A stretch of DNA of 48,662 bases from Nostocales cyanobacterium Centralia_MAG_434 (GCA_021324415.1 JAJPJF010000478.1:1-48662), one strand, 5' to 3'; counted from the first letter of the stretch, positions 9,532 to 17,749 are shown. Translations and numbers: made by a program. Notes: generated from the letters alone by a model not told the origin.

Positions 9532-10701
9532 ATGCCCAAGAATAGGTCAATTAGTAGACGTCGTGCCTTATGGTTAGGTTTAGCAGGTTTAGGGAGCATG
9601 GGTGCTTTGGCAAAAGATAAAGCTATTGATCTACGGCTCGAATTTCAAGAACTTTACAACTCAAGGAGAGATTTTACAGTAGCTGGGGAAGCTTCTTTAA
9701 AACAGCGTGCTGCTGCTAAAGGATTGATGTATGGCGCAGCAGTTAGACAACATACCCTATCATCAGACACCAAGTTTGCAGTCAACTTTGTCAAAGAGTG
9801 CGGCATTCTAGTGCCAGAATGGGAACTCGAGTGGAATATCCTACGCCCCACACCAGACAGTTTTGATTTTAGGAAAGCTGATTGGCTAGCTCAGTTTGCT
9901 CAGCAACATAGAATGTTTTTCCGCGGTCATACTTTGGTTTGGCATGACGCTCTCCCAGGATGGTTTGGAGAACTTGTTGACAGCCGCAATGCTGAGCAGA
10001 TTCTGCGGAAACACATTACGACAGTCGTTAAGCATTATGCTGGAAAGGTTCATTCGTGGGACGTGGTCAACGAGGTAATCGAACCTGCAGATGGAAGATC
10101 TGATGGTCTGCGAAAGTGGCCTTGGCTTCAGTTTTTGGGACCAGATTACATTGAAATTGCCTTTCGCACTGCAGCAGAAGCTGATCCGCAAGCCTTATTA
10201 GCATATAACGAATATGGAGTAGATTATCATAGCTCTAATGACGAGGCCAAAAGAGTTGCAGTACTCAAGCTACTAGAACGTTTGAAATCTACAGGCACTC
10301 CTATACATGCGCTCGGTATACAGGCTCATTTGCATGCGAGTAAAACCCGATTTAATCCTACGAGGCTTAAAGCCTTTGTCCGTGATGTTGCAGATCTTGG
10401 ACTGAAAGTCCTAATTACTGAAATAGATGTTCGGGATACCAAACTGCCAGAAGAGCCCGCTCTCCGTGCTCGTTCTGTTGCTGGAGTTTATGAAGATTAT
10501 CTTTCGGCAGTATTGGAAGAACCGGCAGTTATCGCAGTGTTGACTTGGGGACTCAGCGATCATTACACATGGCTTGCAGAGGGTATACCAGAGCCAAATG
10601 ATAAGGGACGAGTACGACCTCTACCACTTGATGCACAAATGAAACGCAAATTGGCATGGAATGCGATCGCCCGTGCTTTTGATAAAGCGCCTAAGCGTTG
10701 A
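9532..10701 (+). CDS. Glycoside hydrolase family 10 (endo-beta-1,4-xylanase-like), Tat-exported
   Basis: A retaining (beta/alpha)8 glycanase. The general acid/base glutamate is E181 in WDVVNE and the nucleophile is E297 in ITEIDV. Other GH10 marks are the RGHTLVWH segment near 129-136, NEYGVD near 226 and GIQAHLHA near 263. The N-terminus SRRRALWLGLAGLGS has the arginine pair and hydrophobic stretch of a twin-arginine signal, so export in folded form is expected. A good ribosome site (AGGAG) lies upstream. GH10 enzymes usually cut xylan, but a copy inside an exopolysaccharide locus more likely trims or releases the polymer made here. A hairpin follows 55 bases after the stop. Confidence 0.9.
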   Translation: MPKNRSISRRRALWLGLAGLGSMGALAKDKAIDLRLEFQELYNSRRDFTVAGEASLKQRAAAKGLMYGAAVRQHTLSSDTKFAVNFVKECGILVPEWELEWNILRPTPDSFDFRKADWLAQFAQQHRMFFRGHTLVWHDALPGWFGELVDSRNAEQILRKHITTVVKHYAGKVHSWDVVNEVIEPADGRSDGLRKWPWLQFLGPDYIEIAFRTAAEADPQALLAYNEYGVDYHSSNDEAKRVAVLKLLERLKSTGTPIHALGIQAHLHASKTRFNPTRLKAFVRDVADLGLKVLITEIDVRDTKLPEEPALRARSVAGVYEDYLSAVLEEPAVIAVLTWGLSDHYTWLAEGIPEPNDKGRVRPLPLDAQMKRKLAWNAIARAFDKAPKR

Positions 10702-11163
10702 TATTGAAATGTCTACGATAGCAATCCTAGATGAGTTGTAAAAATTCAAAGTCTCAGAATCACGGTTTCTTCAAGAAACCGTGATTCTCGTTTCTTACGA
10801 ATGATTTAGGATTGCCACACTATAGTATATCTACTGAAAGTATTTTTTATTCAAAATTGTCAAGTTAGGAGGATTTTCCGTAAAATTTCCGTTGGATATA
10901 GAGCTAATTCAGCGTTAACTTGAATTTGTATTTCGCTTTGATAAAGCTATCTTAAAATCTACTCCAATATATTTCTACTACTTTATTAACTAAAATATCG
11001 AAGTAGATTACATCTTCTTTTCAAGATTTTTCATTTGCAGTTCATATTCTTGCAAATTGATATTGGAGATTGATAAAGCTCCTCTACATTGCTATGGATT
11101 TATAAACCAAGCAATTTTATGAGTCTTAGATTATTGAATAAACTTGATGATGTGGGAGCAAGC
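10702..11163. other. Non-coding gap after the GH10 gene
   Basis: About 460 bases with no supported gene. It holds a perfect inverted repeat near its start (10756-10788) and then AT-rich DNA leading to the WecG-type gene. An in-frame extension of that gene back to 11089 exists but is not preferred. The gap probably separates two transcription units and may contain the promoter of the last two sugar-transferase genes. Confidence 0.6.
10756..10788. repeat. Perfect inverted repeat (16-bp arms), terminator-like or dispersed palindrome
   Basis: AGAATCACGGTTTCTT is followed after one base by its exact reverse complement. It would fold as a stem of about 13 pairs with a small loop. No run of T follows, so it is not a textbook intrinsic terminator. 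It may still block read-through from the GH10 gene or belong to the small palindromic repeats common in Nostocales genomes. Confidence 0.6.
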
Positions 11164-11925
11164 ATGGGCAAGCAAGTTTTTACTCTTCTAGGAGTTGAGG
11201 TCAACGCACTAACTATTCCTGATCTGAATGCACTGATAGAAGAAGCTGTTGAATATCGCCAACGTTGGATTATTGCAAACCACAACCTCCACAGCATCTA
11301 CCTTTATCATCAAGACTCCGAAATGCGTGAGTTTTACGCCAAAGCGGACTACACACATGTGGATGGAATGGCAATGGTGTTCTTAGGGCGGCTTTTTGGT
11401 CTTCCTCTCAGGCGAGAGCATCGGGTAACCTATGCTGATTGGACAATTCCCCTCATAGCGGAGGCTGCACAAAAAGGATGGCGTGTCTTCTATCTGGGCT
11501 CTAAGCCAGGCGTAGCTGAACAGGGAGCCAAGGTTTTACAGGAAAAATTTCCGAGTTTGCAGATTGCTACACATCACGGCTATTTTGATACTCAACCAGA
11601 GGGCCAACAGAACCAGGCAGTATTAAAGGCAATCAATGCTTATCAACCACACATTCTCATGGTGGGTATGAGCATGCCTAAACAAGAACATTGGGTACTT
11701 GATAACCTCAATCAACTTTCTACTAATGCCATTTTGACCTCAGGAGCCGCCATAGATTATATAGCAGGTGCTGTTCCAACTCCACCCAGATGGGCAGGAA
11801 GATGGGGGTTAGAGTGGCTATTTCGCCTCATTGCTGAGCCTCAAAGACTCTGGAGACGTTATCTTGTAGAACCTTGGTTCTTATTGAGGTGGTTTATAGT
11901 TCAGCACTTCAAATGGCAGAGTTAA
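11164..11925 (+). CDS. WecG/TagA/CpsF family glycosyltransferase (GT26)
   Basis: Transfers a sugar (ManNAc or ManNAcA-type in known members, glucose in some) to a polyprenyl-linked intermediate at the membrane face. The 253-residue product has family blocks in order: TLLGVEVNALTIPDLN, the NHNLHSIYL acceptor-site region, ADYTHVDGMAMVFLG with the catalytic Asp-containing HVDG, VFYLGSKPGV, and MVGMSMPKQEHWV. The C-terminus is basic and Trp-rich, as in membrane-associated family members. The start at 11164 has GGGAG five bases upstream and gives the usual family length; ATGs at 11089 and 11119 are in frame but add atypical sequence. It precedes the initiating transferase gene on the same strand. 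Confidence 0.9.
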   Translation: MGKQVFTLLGVEVNALTIPDLNALIEEAVEYRQRWIIANHNLHSIYLYHQDSEMREFYAKADYTHVDGMAMVFLGRLFGLPLRREHRVTYADWTIPLIAEAAQKGWRVFYLGSKPGVAEQGAKVLQEKFPSLQIATHHGYFDTQPEGQQNQAVLKAINAYQPHILMVGMSMPKQEHWVLDNLNQLSTNAILTSGAAIDYIAGAVPTPPRWAGRWGLEWLFRLIAEPQRLWRRYLVEPWFLLRWFIVQHFKWQS

Positions 11926-12033
11926 AAATTTGTAGTTCACAGTTTGCTGGTGGAGGCTGATGCTCTTCTTTAGGAATGCATATCTTCTTGCGACCAGAAT
12001 TCTCTAAATCCTGAACCATGGAACCACGTAATT

Positions 12034-13476
12034 ATGACATCTATGACTTCCTTATCCAGCCAATCTAACCTAGACTTACGTGCACCCGTCTTTACACGGT
12101 TACGTAGGGGAATTAAAGCCAGATGGATTCAAACTACAATACTGATTTCTTTAGATGCAATAGTTTTATTTCTGGCATGGCAGATAGCAGCAATTTGTGA
12201 AAAGAGCTTGGGTACTTCTTGGACGACACTACAAAGTTCTCTTTCATTACTACCAATTATTACCACTGATATTAGTCTCATTGCCGTACAAGGTCTCTAT
12301 GATTCTAGGCAAAAGCATCCAGAGTATTTGAGCCTCATTCAAACAATCACACTTTCCCGCTTTCTTCTGCTTGTCTTTGCATATTTTTATCAACAAGGAG
12401 ACTTTGTTTTTAGGCTAAGTTTTGTCTTGTCCTGGTTATTGAGTGCAGCTTTAATTTGTATTGCTAGATTCAGCATAACTACAACCCTTGAATATTTCTA
12501 TAAGAATGGTGCAATTGGCTCTCCTACATTTCTGATTTGTCGTTCAGAAGATAAACAAAAAGTTACCAATTTACTAGAACAGGAGAATTATTACAAAATA
12601 CTTGGATGGGTAGATGTTGATTCAGTAGCAGGAGAAAAAAATAGTTGGGACTCTACCACAGAAAATATTGTTCGTTTAGGAATTGCAGAGGTTTTTGTTT
12701 GTTCTTGGGAATGTGTCAATGGTCGCATGTTCCTTTACTGGAAATTACGAAATGCAGGGATAACGTTACGTATTCTGCCTGTTGACTTAAAAGCCATTGA
12801 CGATAACTTTAAGCTTAAAATGTTTGATGGAACACCAGCACTGAAACTTTCTCCACCACTCATCACAGGAAGTGATTTTTTAATAAAGAGGTATTTTGAT
12901 TTTTGTTTCTCTACTCTTTTTTTAATATTATTTTCACCACTTTACCTATGCATTGCCTTGCTCATAAAATTAGATTCTCCTGGTCCAATTTTTTATAAAC
13001 AAAAACGTATTGGATTACATGGAAAACCCTTTGAAATTTGGAAATTTCGCACCATGCTTCCTAATGCAGACCAGATCCAAAAAGATTTAGAAGCAAGTAA
13101 TGAAATGAAGGATGGTATTCTATTTAAAATCAAAAATGACCCTCGTATCACTCGCTTTGGTGGATTTCTCCGCCGTTATAGTTTAGATGAGTTACCACAA
13201 ATCTTTAATGTCATTTTAGGAGATATGAGCCTGGTTGGTCCACGACCTTTGCCTATTAGAGATGTAGAAAAATTTTCCGAACATCACTTCATCCGCCAAG
13301 AAGTTTTGCCTGGTATCACAGGTCTTTGGCAAGTCTCAGGACGCTCTAACATTACCGATTTTGAAGATGTTATCCGTCTAGATAGAACCTACATTGAGAA
13401 TTGGTCACTTTCATTAGACTGGCAAATTTTATTACAAACTGTTTTAGTTGTCATTAGAAAAAAAGGTGCGTATTAG
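12034..13476 (+). CDS. Polyprenyl-phosphate sugar-1-phosphate transferase (WcaJ/CpsE type)
   Basis: Starts repeat-unit synthesis by moving a hexose-1-phosphate (often glucose or galactose) from a UDP-sugar to undecaprenyl phosphate. The 480-residue protein has four to five N-terminal membrane helices, a middle CoA-binding-like domain (about 165-275), and a C-terminal bacterial sugar transferase domain (about 285-480). That domain carries the key signatures KRYFDFCFS, PGPIFYKQKRIG, KFRTM, the LRRYSLDELPQ stretch with the catalytic Asp-Glu pair, and VGPRPLP followed by PGITGLWQVSGRS. It is the last gene of the co-directional cluster. The sugar is not determined. Confidence 0.93.
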   Translation: MTSMTSLSSQSNLDLRAPVFTRLRRGIKARWIQTTILISLDAIVLFLAWQIAAICEKSLGTSWTTLQSSLSLLPIITTDISLIAVQGLYDSRQKHPEYLSLIQTITLSRFLLLVFAYFYQQGDFVFRLSFVLSWLLSAALICIARFSITTTLEYFYKNGAIGSPTFLICRSEDKQKVTNLLEQENYYKILGWVDVDSVAGEKNSWDSTTENIVRLGIAEVFVCSWECVNGRMFLYWKLRNAGITLRILPVDLKAIDDNFKLKMFDGTPALKLSPPLITGSDFLIKRYFDFCFSTLFLILFSPLYLCIALLIKLDSPGPIFYKQKRIGLHGKPFEIWKFRTMLPNADQIQKDLEASNEMKDGILFKIKNDPRITRFGGFLRRYSLDELPQIFNVILGDMSLVGPRPLPIRDVEKFSEHHFIRQEVLPGITGLWQVSGRSNITDFEDVIRLDRTYIENWSLSLDWQILLQTVLVVIRKKGAY

Positions 13477-13514
13477 TTAAGAGATATTAATATGTATCAA
13501 CAAAAAATAGACTT

Positions 13515-13540
13515 TATCTTGTGGATTTATTAACAAGATA
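13515..13540 (+). terminator. Weak stem-loop after the EPS cluster
   Basis: TATCTTGT and ACAAGATA form an 8-bp stem with a ten-base loop, about 40 bases after the stop of the last polysaccharide gene, followed by TTTATA. The stem is AT-rich, so at most a weak terminator. Confidence 0.35.
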
Positions 13541-13707
13541 TTTATACATTCCTCACTAGTTCCTCATATTTTGTGCGTATCCTTGAATTCCTATAAGAGG
13601 AGAAATACACATTAAAAAAATGTCTTAAAATACGTGCTTTTGTTCAGCTTTGCTAAATTTAGTCATGAATTATAATTATGTACATTTTTGTAATTAACCA
13701 AATCCTT

Positions 13708-13736
13708 GTAGAGACGTAGCATTGCCACGTCTCTAC
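13708..13736. repeat. Palindromic repeat GTAGAGACG...CGTCTCTAC
   Basis: GTAGAGACGTAGCATTGCC continues into ACGTCTCTAC, forming a 9-bp stem with near-symmetrical centre. From memory, closely similar GTAGAGACGT(n)ACGTCTCTAC elements occur many times in Nostocales genomes, so I call it a dispersed palindromic repeat. Only one copy is seen in this window. Confidence 0.6.
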
Positions 13737-13906
13737 ATACCTGACTTTTCACGGGATGTGGAAAAATCAGAGCGTGTAGGGTGTAGAGATAACTTGAAAA
13801 AAACGATGGGAGACTCAAAAATTTAATCTTACCGAGATTTAAGAGATACCCCACTCACCTAAATCTACCTTTCAATAAAGTCATTTTTTTTTAAGGTTTA
13901 CCTCAA

Positions 13907-14809
13907 ATGCAAACTTGTAAATATACATGTATACACACCCTTGAAGGTCATTCAGACTGGGTTTGGTCTGTTGCATTCAGTCCAGATAGCCGAATACTCG
14001 CTAGTGGAAGTTATGACAAGACTATTCACTTATGGGATGTCAACACTGGTAACCTGAGTCGTACTCTGAGTGGTTATTCAGAAGGTATTGGAGCGATCAC
14101 CTTCAGCCCAGATGGTCAGATGCTTGCTAGTAGTGGTCAGAGCAAAACTGTCCTTCTCTGGGATATCCACACAGCAAAACCAATCCGCACCCTCGGTAAA
14201 TGGTTCTCTGGCCATTCAAGCTGGGTTCATTCCGTCGCCTTTAGCGCAGATGGGCAGATACTCGCCAGCGGCAGTTGGGACAATACTATTATTCTCTGGG
14301 ATGTAAAAAAGGGTAGAAAAATTCGTACCTTAACTGGACATTCAAGTTGGGTGAATTCAGTCGCTTTTAGTCCCGATAGTCAGAAGCTCATCAGTGGCTG
14401 CCGAGACAACGCCGTTATTTTATGGGATGTGATTACGGGCAATCCCATTGTGACCCTAACTGATCATTCAGGCTGGGTTGATTCTGTAGCATTTAGTCCA
14501 AATGGTGAGACCTTAGCCGTCGGTTCTTACAAAGAAATTAATCTCTATTCCTTCAAGCCTGGGGTTGCAAATCGTCTTCTCACTGGTCATTTAGAACGGG
14601 TCAATTGCGTCGCATTCAGCCCAGATGGAAAAATGCTTGCCAGTTGCAGTCGCGACAAAACCGTCATTATTTGGGACCTCAACACCTCAACCCAGCTTGA
14701 CAACCTCAGCGACTACTCAGCCTCAGTCCTTGCCGTCACCTTCAGCCCCGATGGTCAGTGGCTAGCCAGCGCTAGTGGGAATAGTGTCAAGGTTTGGCGC
14801 TTGTCGTGA
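13907..14809 (+). CDS. WD40-repeat protein, single seven-bladed propeller
   Basis: A 300-residue protein made wholly of seven WD40 repeats of about 40-46 residues, each with a GH/SG-type start, VAFSPDG-like core and a WD or equivalent end (LWDVNTG, LWDIHTA, LWDVKKG, LWDVITG, LYSFKPG, IWDLNTS, VWRLS). The count fits a closed beta-propeller. Blade 5 has lost the Trp-Asp pair. No kinase, NACHT, caspase or TIR domain is attached, unlike many large cyanobacterial WD40 proteins, so it may be a scaffold or a detached remnant. No signal peptide is seen. Role unknown beyond protein binding. The toxin-antitoxin pair downstream is probably a separate unit. Confidence 0.88.
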   Translation: MQTCKYTCIHTLEGHSDWVWSVAFSPDSRILASGSYDKTIHLWDVNTGNLSRTLSGYSEGIGAITFSPDGQMLASSGQSKTVLLWDIHTAKPIRTLGKWFSGHSSWVHSVAFSADGQILASGSWDNTIILWDVKKGRKIRTLTGHSSWVNSVAFSPDSQKLISGCRDNAVILWDVITGNPIVTLTDHSGWVDSVAFSPNGETLAVGSYKEINLYSFKPGVANRLLTGHLERVNCVAFSPDGKMLASCSRDKTVIIWDLNTSTQLDNLSDYSASVLAVTFSPDGQWLASASGNSVKVWRLS

Positions 14810-14901
14810 AGTAGTGATGATTGTGAACCATTGCGCATGGTGAACCACATAACAAATGTTGAGCACCGTTGTTGCATGCGTCTCGTTTCCTTTATTGTCC
14901 T

Positions 14902-14915
14902 AATATAACAATATT
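14902..14915. promoter_or_regulatory. Possible autoregulatory site of the toxin-antitoxin operon
   Basis: AATATAACAATATT is a short inverted repeat (AATAT arms) about 22 bases before the toxin start. HigA-type antitoxins commonly bind such sites over their own promoter. The arms are short and AT-rich, so chance is possible. Confidence 0.3.
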
Positions 14916-14936
14916 GATATATTTAGAGGGTATGCT

Positions 14937-15335
14937 GTGCCTGAAACCCGTGTTGTTTTCTACCAGGAAGAGGAAGGGGAAGTTCCTGTCCTTGAATGGC
15001 TGATGCGACTTTTGAAAGAAGACCGCAAAGGTTATGCAAACTGTGTTGCTCGAATCAAACAACTTGCGGCATCAGGATACGAACTCCGCCGCCCGGCAGC
15101 TGATTACTTATGCTCTGGGATATATGAGCTTCGAGCCAAGCATATTCGTGTACAATACCGCATCCTGTACTTCTTTCACGGGCAAAACGTGGCAATTCTC
15201 GCACATGCTATCACAAAGGAAGAAGCAGAAGTACCTCCTATTGATATTGAACGGGCGATCACACGAAAGCTTTTATTTGAAGAAAACCCAGAAGTTCACA
15301 CTTATGTAGAGGAACAAGAGGATGGCCAAGACTAG
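14937..15335 (+). CDS. RelE/HigB-family toxin (Gp49-like)
   Basis: Predicted mRNA-cleaving toxin of a type II toxin-antitoxin pair. The 132-residue protein has the family core: a basic helix region RKGYANCVARIKQLAASG, then ELRRPAADYLCSGIYELRA, RVQYRILYFF and an alanine-rich helix HAITKEEAEVPP. A GTG start is used, with GAGGG six bases upstream. The antitoxin gene begins inside its last 14 bases, so the two are translationally coupled, with toxin first, which is the HigBA order. The C-terminal acidic tail (residues 115-132) is longer than in most relatives. Activity is inferred from family only. Confidence 0.85.
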   Translation: MPETRVVFYQEEEGEVPVLEWLMRLLKEDRKGYANCVARIKQLAASGYELRRPAADYLCSGIYELRAKHIRVQYRILYFFHGQNVAILAHAITKEEAEVPPIDIERAITRKLLFEENPEVHTYVEEQEDGQD

Positions 15336-15633
15336 CGATGCAATAAAAATCATTGACAAATTGACTAGCAGCGATCCCGAAATTGAGACATTGGTGGAGG
15401 AAGCCTCTATTAATGCAGCAGTGGCCCAACTGATTTATGAAGCCAGAACAAAAGCGGGGTTAACACAGAAACAACTAGCTGAACTTGTCGGTACAAAACA
15501 GCCTGTGATTGCACGGCTTGAAGATGCTGATTACGAAGGACACTCCCTTTCAATGCTGCACAAAATTGCTCAGGTTCTCAATCAACGAGTAGTAATTCAG
15601 CTTGCTCCAATAGAACATCAGCAAAGCGCATAA
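15322..15633 (+). CDS. XRE-family antitoxin (HigA-like)
   Basis: A 103-residue DNA-binding partner of the toxin just upstream. The helix-turn-helix lies around residues 45-66 (LTQKQLAELVGTKQPVIARL), followed by a dimerisation helix and a short VVIQLAP strand. The N-terminal 30 residues are acidic (SDPEIETLVEEASIN), consistent with a toxin-neutralising segment. The ATG overlaps the toxin gene by 14 bases. It probably represses the shared promoter upstream of 14937. An inverted repeat follows directly after its stop codon. Confidence 0.88.
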   Translation: MAKTSDAIKIIDKLTSSDPEIETLVEEASINAAVAQLIYEARTKAGLTQKQLAELVGTKQPVIARLEDADYEGHSLSMLHKIAQVLNQRVVIQLAPIEHQQSA

Positions 15634-15678
15634 GCACTTTAGCACTAAATTTCCAGCACTAAAGTGCTCACTACAAAC
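15633..15678. repeat. Palindromic repeat AGCACTTTAG...CTAAAGTGCT after the TA pair
   Basis: A 10-bp inverted repeat with a 16-base loop begins at the antitoxin stop codon. Its right arm continues as CTCACTACAAAC. The shape GCACTAAAGTGCTCACTACAAAC recalls a dispersed palindrome I remember from Nostocales genomes. It could also end transcription of the toxin-antitoxin operon, though no T run follows. Confidence 0.55.
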
Positions 15679-15782
15679 TTCTCAAAACTAATGCAACAGA
15701 CCACTAGTAGCACGTGAGCCTTAATTATGTTACTCAGACCTCGAAATTGGGAAATATGGCTTATGTAAGTACATAAAAAAAT

Positions 15783-17171
15783 ATGAACTCTGATTTTGAA
15801 CCACCTCCTCAAAGCTGGTCCATATTGGCTCATGTGGGTGGAGTGGTGACGGCTGTAGTGGCGATCGCCACTTTTAATTTTTTATCCCTATATCTTTCTC
15901 AGCTTTCGGCTACACAAAAGCCTGCAGTTTTGCCTGGTCAACCTGTTGATAGGCGTGAGTTAGCAGCACCCCGTACTCCCTATATTGCTTCTTTTTTAGG
16001 AACACTCACCCAACAGGAAATGAAGAGTGCAAAGTTAGCTTGGTTGTACTTCCAGCGGAACTGGAATGAGCAAACTGGGTTGGTCAATTCTGTTGATGGC
16101 TTTACTTCCGTCACCATGTGGGATCAAGCAACAGCGATCGCCGCTTTAGTAAGTGCGAGAGAACTCAAAATTATTCCGGCTGCAGAATTTGAAGCAAAAA
16201 TGAGAAAGATGCTTTTGACTCTCGCATCAATGCCTTTATACAAAGGAGAATTGCCTAACAAGGTCTATAACACCAAAACTCTTACACCTGTTAATTACAC
16301 TCAACCAGATAAACCAGAAGAGATTGGTTGGTCTGCTCTCGATTTAGGACGAATGGCAATCTGGCTCAAGATTGTTGAAGCAAAGTATCCACAGATGCGA
16401 CCACAAGTAGAAGCGGTGTGGCAGCATTGGCAAATCAAGCGTCTTGTTAACAATGGGCAGATGTACGGTACTGCTCTTGTGCAAGGCAAGGAAAACTATA
16501 CCCAAGAAGGTCGCTTAGGCTATGAGAGTTATGCTGCTTATGGTTTGAAGCTATGGGGTTTGGATGTTGAGCGAGCTTTAGATTATCAGTCTCATACAGG
16601 CTATGTCAATCTTTACGGACAGGGAGTGCCTTACGATCAGCGTGACTATGACAACTCTGGAGCCAATAACTACGTCGTGAGCGAACCCTATATTCTTGAT
16701 GGAATTGAGACTGGGTTTCAGGCTTTACCCAAAGCTTACGCTGACAGGATTTTAGCTGCCCAAGCTGCTCGCTATCAAGCAACAAAATACTTAACTGCTC
16801 TGACAGAAGATAACTTAGATCGTTCTCCCTACTTTGTTTACAACAGTTTATTTGTCAACGGAAAATCTTGGGCTACCGTCACAGATACACAACAGCAATA
16901 TGACAACTTAAGGTTCCTAAGTGCTAAGGCAGCTATCGGCTGGCACATACTTTATCACACAACTTACACTAGCAAATTATTTGATTTTGTTCAAACCAAT
17001 CTTCAGTCTAATGGTGGTTGGTATAACGGATTCTATGAGTCTTTACAGAAACCAAACCGTATCTTAACTGCTAATAATAATGGTGTGATTCTTGAGAGTT
17101 TACTTTATAAACAAGTCAAACAGCCACTCACTATTTGGGCAGGGATATATCCATCACAGGAGCCAAAATGA
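15783..17171 (+). CDS. DUF3131 protein, membrane-anchored
   Basis: A 462-residue protein with one N-terminal membrane segment (about residues 14-40, VVTAVVAIATFNFLSLYL) and a large outside domain of the DUF3131 family. That family is often found beside cellulose-synthase-like glycosyltransferases and may adopt the alpha/alpha toroid seen in glycan-active enzymes. Aromatic-rich and acidic motifs typical of the family are present: TSVTMWDQATAIAAL near 110-124, GWSALDLGRMAIWL near 180-193, EGRLGYESYAAYG near 241-253 and SNGGWYNGFYE near 411. The cellulose-synthase-like gene at 17770 lies 600 bases on, same strand, so a polysaccharide role is likely. No enzyme activity is established here. Confidence 0.82.
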   Translation: MNSDFEPPPQSWSILAHVGGVVTAVVAIATFNFLSLYLSQLSATQKPAVLPGQPVDRRELAAPRTPYIASFLGTLTQQEMKSAKLAWLYFQRNWNEQTGLVNSVDGFTSVTMWDQATAIAALVSARELKIIPAAEFEAKMRKMLLTLASMPLYKGELPNKVYNTKTLTPVNYTQPDKPEEIGWSALDLGRMAIWLKIVEAKYPQMRPQVEAVWQHWQIKRLVNNGQMYGTALVQGKENYTQEGRLGYESYAAYGLKLWGLDVERALDYQSHTGYVNLYGQGVPYDQRDYDNSGANNYVVSEPYILDGIETGFQALPKAYADRILAAQAARYQATKYLTALTEDNLDRSPYFVYNSLFVNGKSWATVTDTQQQYDNLRFLSAKAAIGWHILYHTTYTSKLFDFVQTNLQSNGGWYNGFYESLQKPNRILTANNNGVILESLLYKQVKQPLTIWAGIYPSQEPK

Positions 17172-17539
17172 CAAACACAAAACCTGCAAAAAGTTTTCAA
17201 GATTTGATTGTGTGGCAGAAGGCATATAAGTTTGTTTTGTCTGTGTATCTTTTTAGTGAAAAGTTTCCAAAAGCAGAAAAATCTGGTTTAACTTTTCAAC
17301 TTCGGCAAGCTGCTATTTCAATTCCAGCAAATATTGCAGAAGGATTTGAGAAACAAACTAGCGCAGATAAAGTACGATTAACAAAAATTGCGGAAGACTC
17401 TATTGAAAAATGCCACAATTATCTAATTTTGGCAAAAGACCTAGGATATGGAGATATTAAAGAGTTGATGTTTCAACTAGAACAAATTAGTAAGTTAATA
17501 ACTGCCTACTATATCTCTGTGTTGACTTCTAACTCTTAG
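17168..17539 (+). CDS. Four-helix-bundle protein (S23/IVS family)
   Basis: A 123-residue protein of the family first noted in 23S rRNA intervening sequences. It begins KSFQDLIVWQKAYKFVLSVY, then has the hallmark FQLRQAAISIPANIAEGFEK (about 47-66) and two further helices. The ATG overlaps the TGA of the DUF3131 gene (ATGA), so translation is likely coupled. A longer in-frame form from 17135 would overlap more and is not needed. Function of solitary members is unknown. No reverse transcriptase, template repeat or 23S gene is near, so an IVS or retroelement link is not supported. Confidence 0.85.
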   Translation: MTNTKPAKSFQDLIVWQKAYKFVLSVYLFSEKFPKAEKSGLTFQLRQAAISIPANIAEGFEKQTSADKVRLTKIAEDSIEKCHNYLILAKDLGYGDIKELMFQLEQISKLITAYYISVLTSNS

Positions 17540-17682
17540 GATAGGGTATAGGGCATGGGGCATAGATAGAAAACAAGATATCTAACACCACCTAACATAT
17601 TTGGCTTTATTTACACCGACTTTCTTAATTGTTTTAAAACCTTTCATTTCAAACTCATGCCACTCCACCAAAATATTGTCCC

Positions 17683-17749
17683 CCTTCCCTTGTCCTCCTT
17701 GTCCCCCCTGTCCCCTTGTCCCCCTTCCCTTCCCTTCCCTGTCTCTCCA
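17683..17749. repeat. C-rich STRR array upstream of the cellulose-synthase-like gene
   Basis: Degenerate tandem units of CCCTTGTCC and CCTTCCCTTCC type, purine-poor on the + strand, ending about 20 bases before the start at 17770. A short GGGCATGG-type repeat (17548-17570) precedes it. The minus strand gives GG tracts spaced by ACAAGG/GGA that could form weak G-quadruplexes. Confidence 0.75.

Larger units (their letters stand above)
13477..13906. other. Non-coding gap between the EPS cluster and the WD40 gene
   Basis: About 430 bases with no supported gene. It contains a weak terminator-like hairpin just after the sugar transferase gene and a dispersed GTAGAGACG-type palindrome. The rest is AT-rich. 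A 63-codon minus-strand frame here runs across the repeat and looks spurious. Confidence 0.6.

Noticed and set aside
15034-15309. Alternative frame inside the toxin gene
   Set aside because: It lies wholly in the toxin coding region in another frame and lacks any domain.
13708-15678. CRISPR-like interpretation of palindromic elements
   Set aside because: The palindromes are single, different from one another and not spaced as repeat-spacer units.
17168-17539. Diversity-generating retroelement accessory (Avd-like) reading of the four-helix protein
   Set aside because: No reverse transcriptase, template repeat or variable target gene is present in the window.
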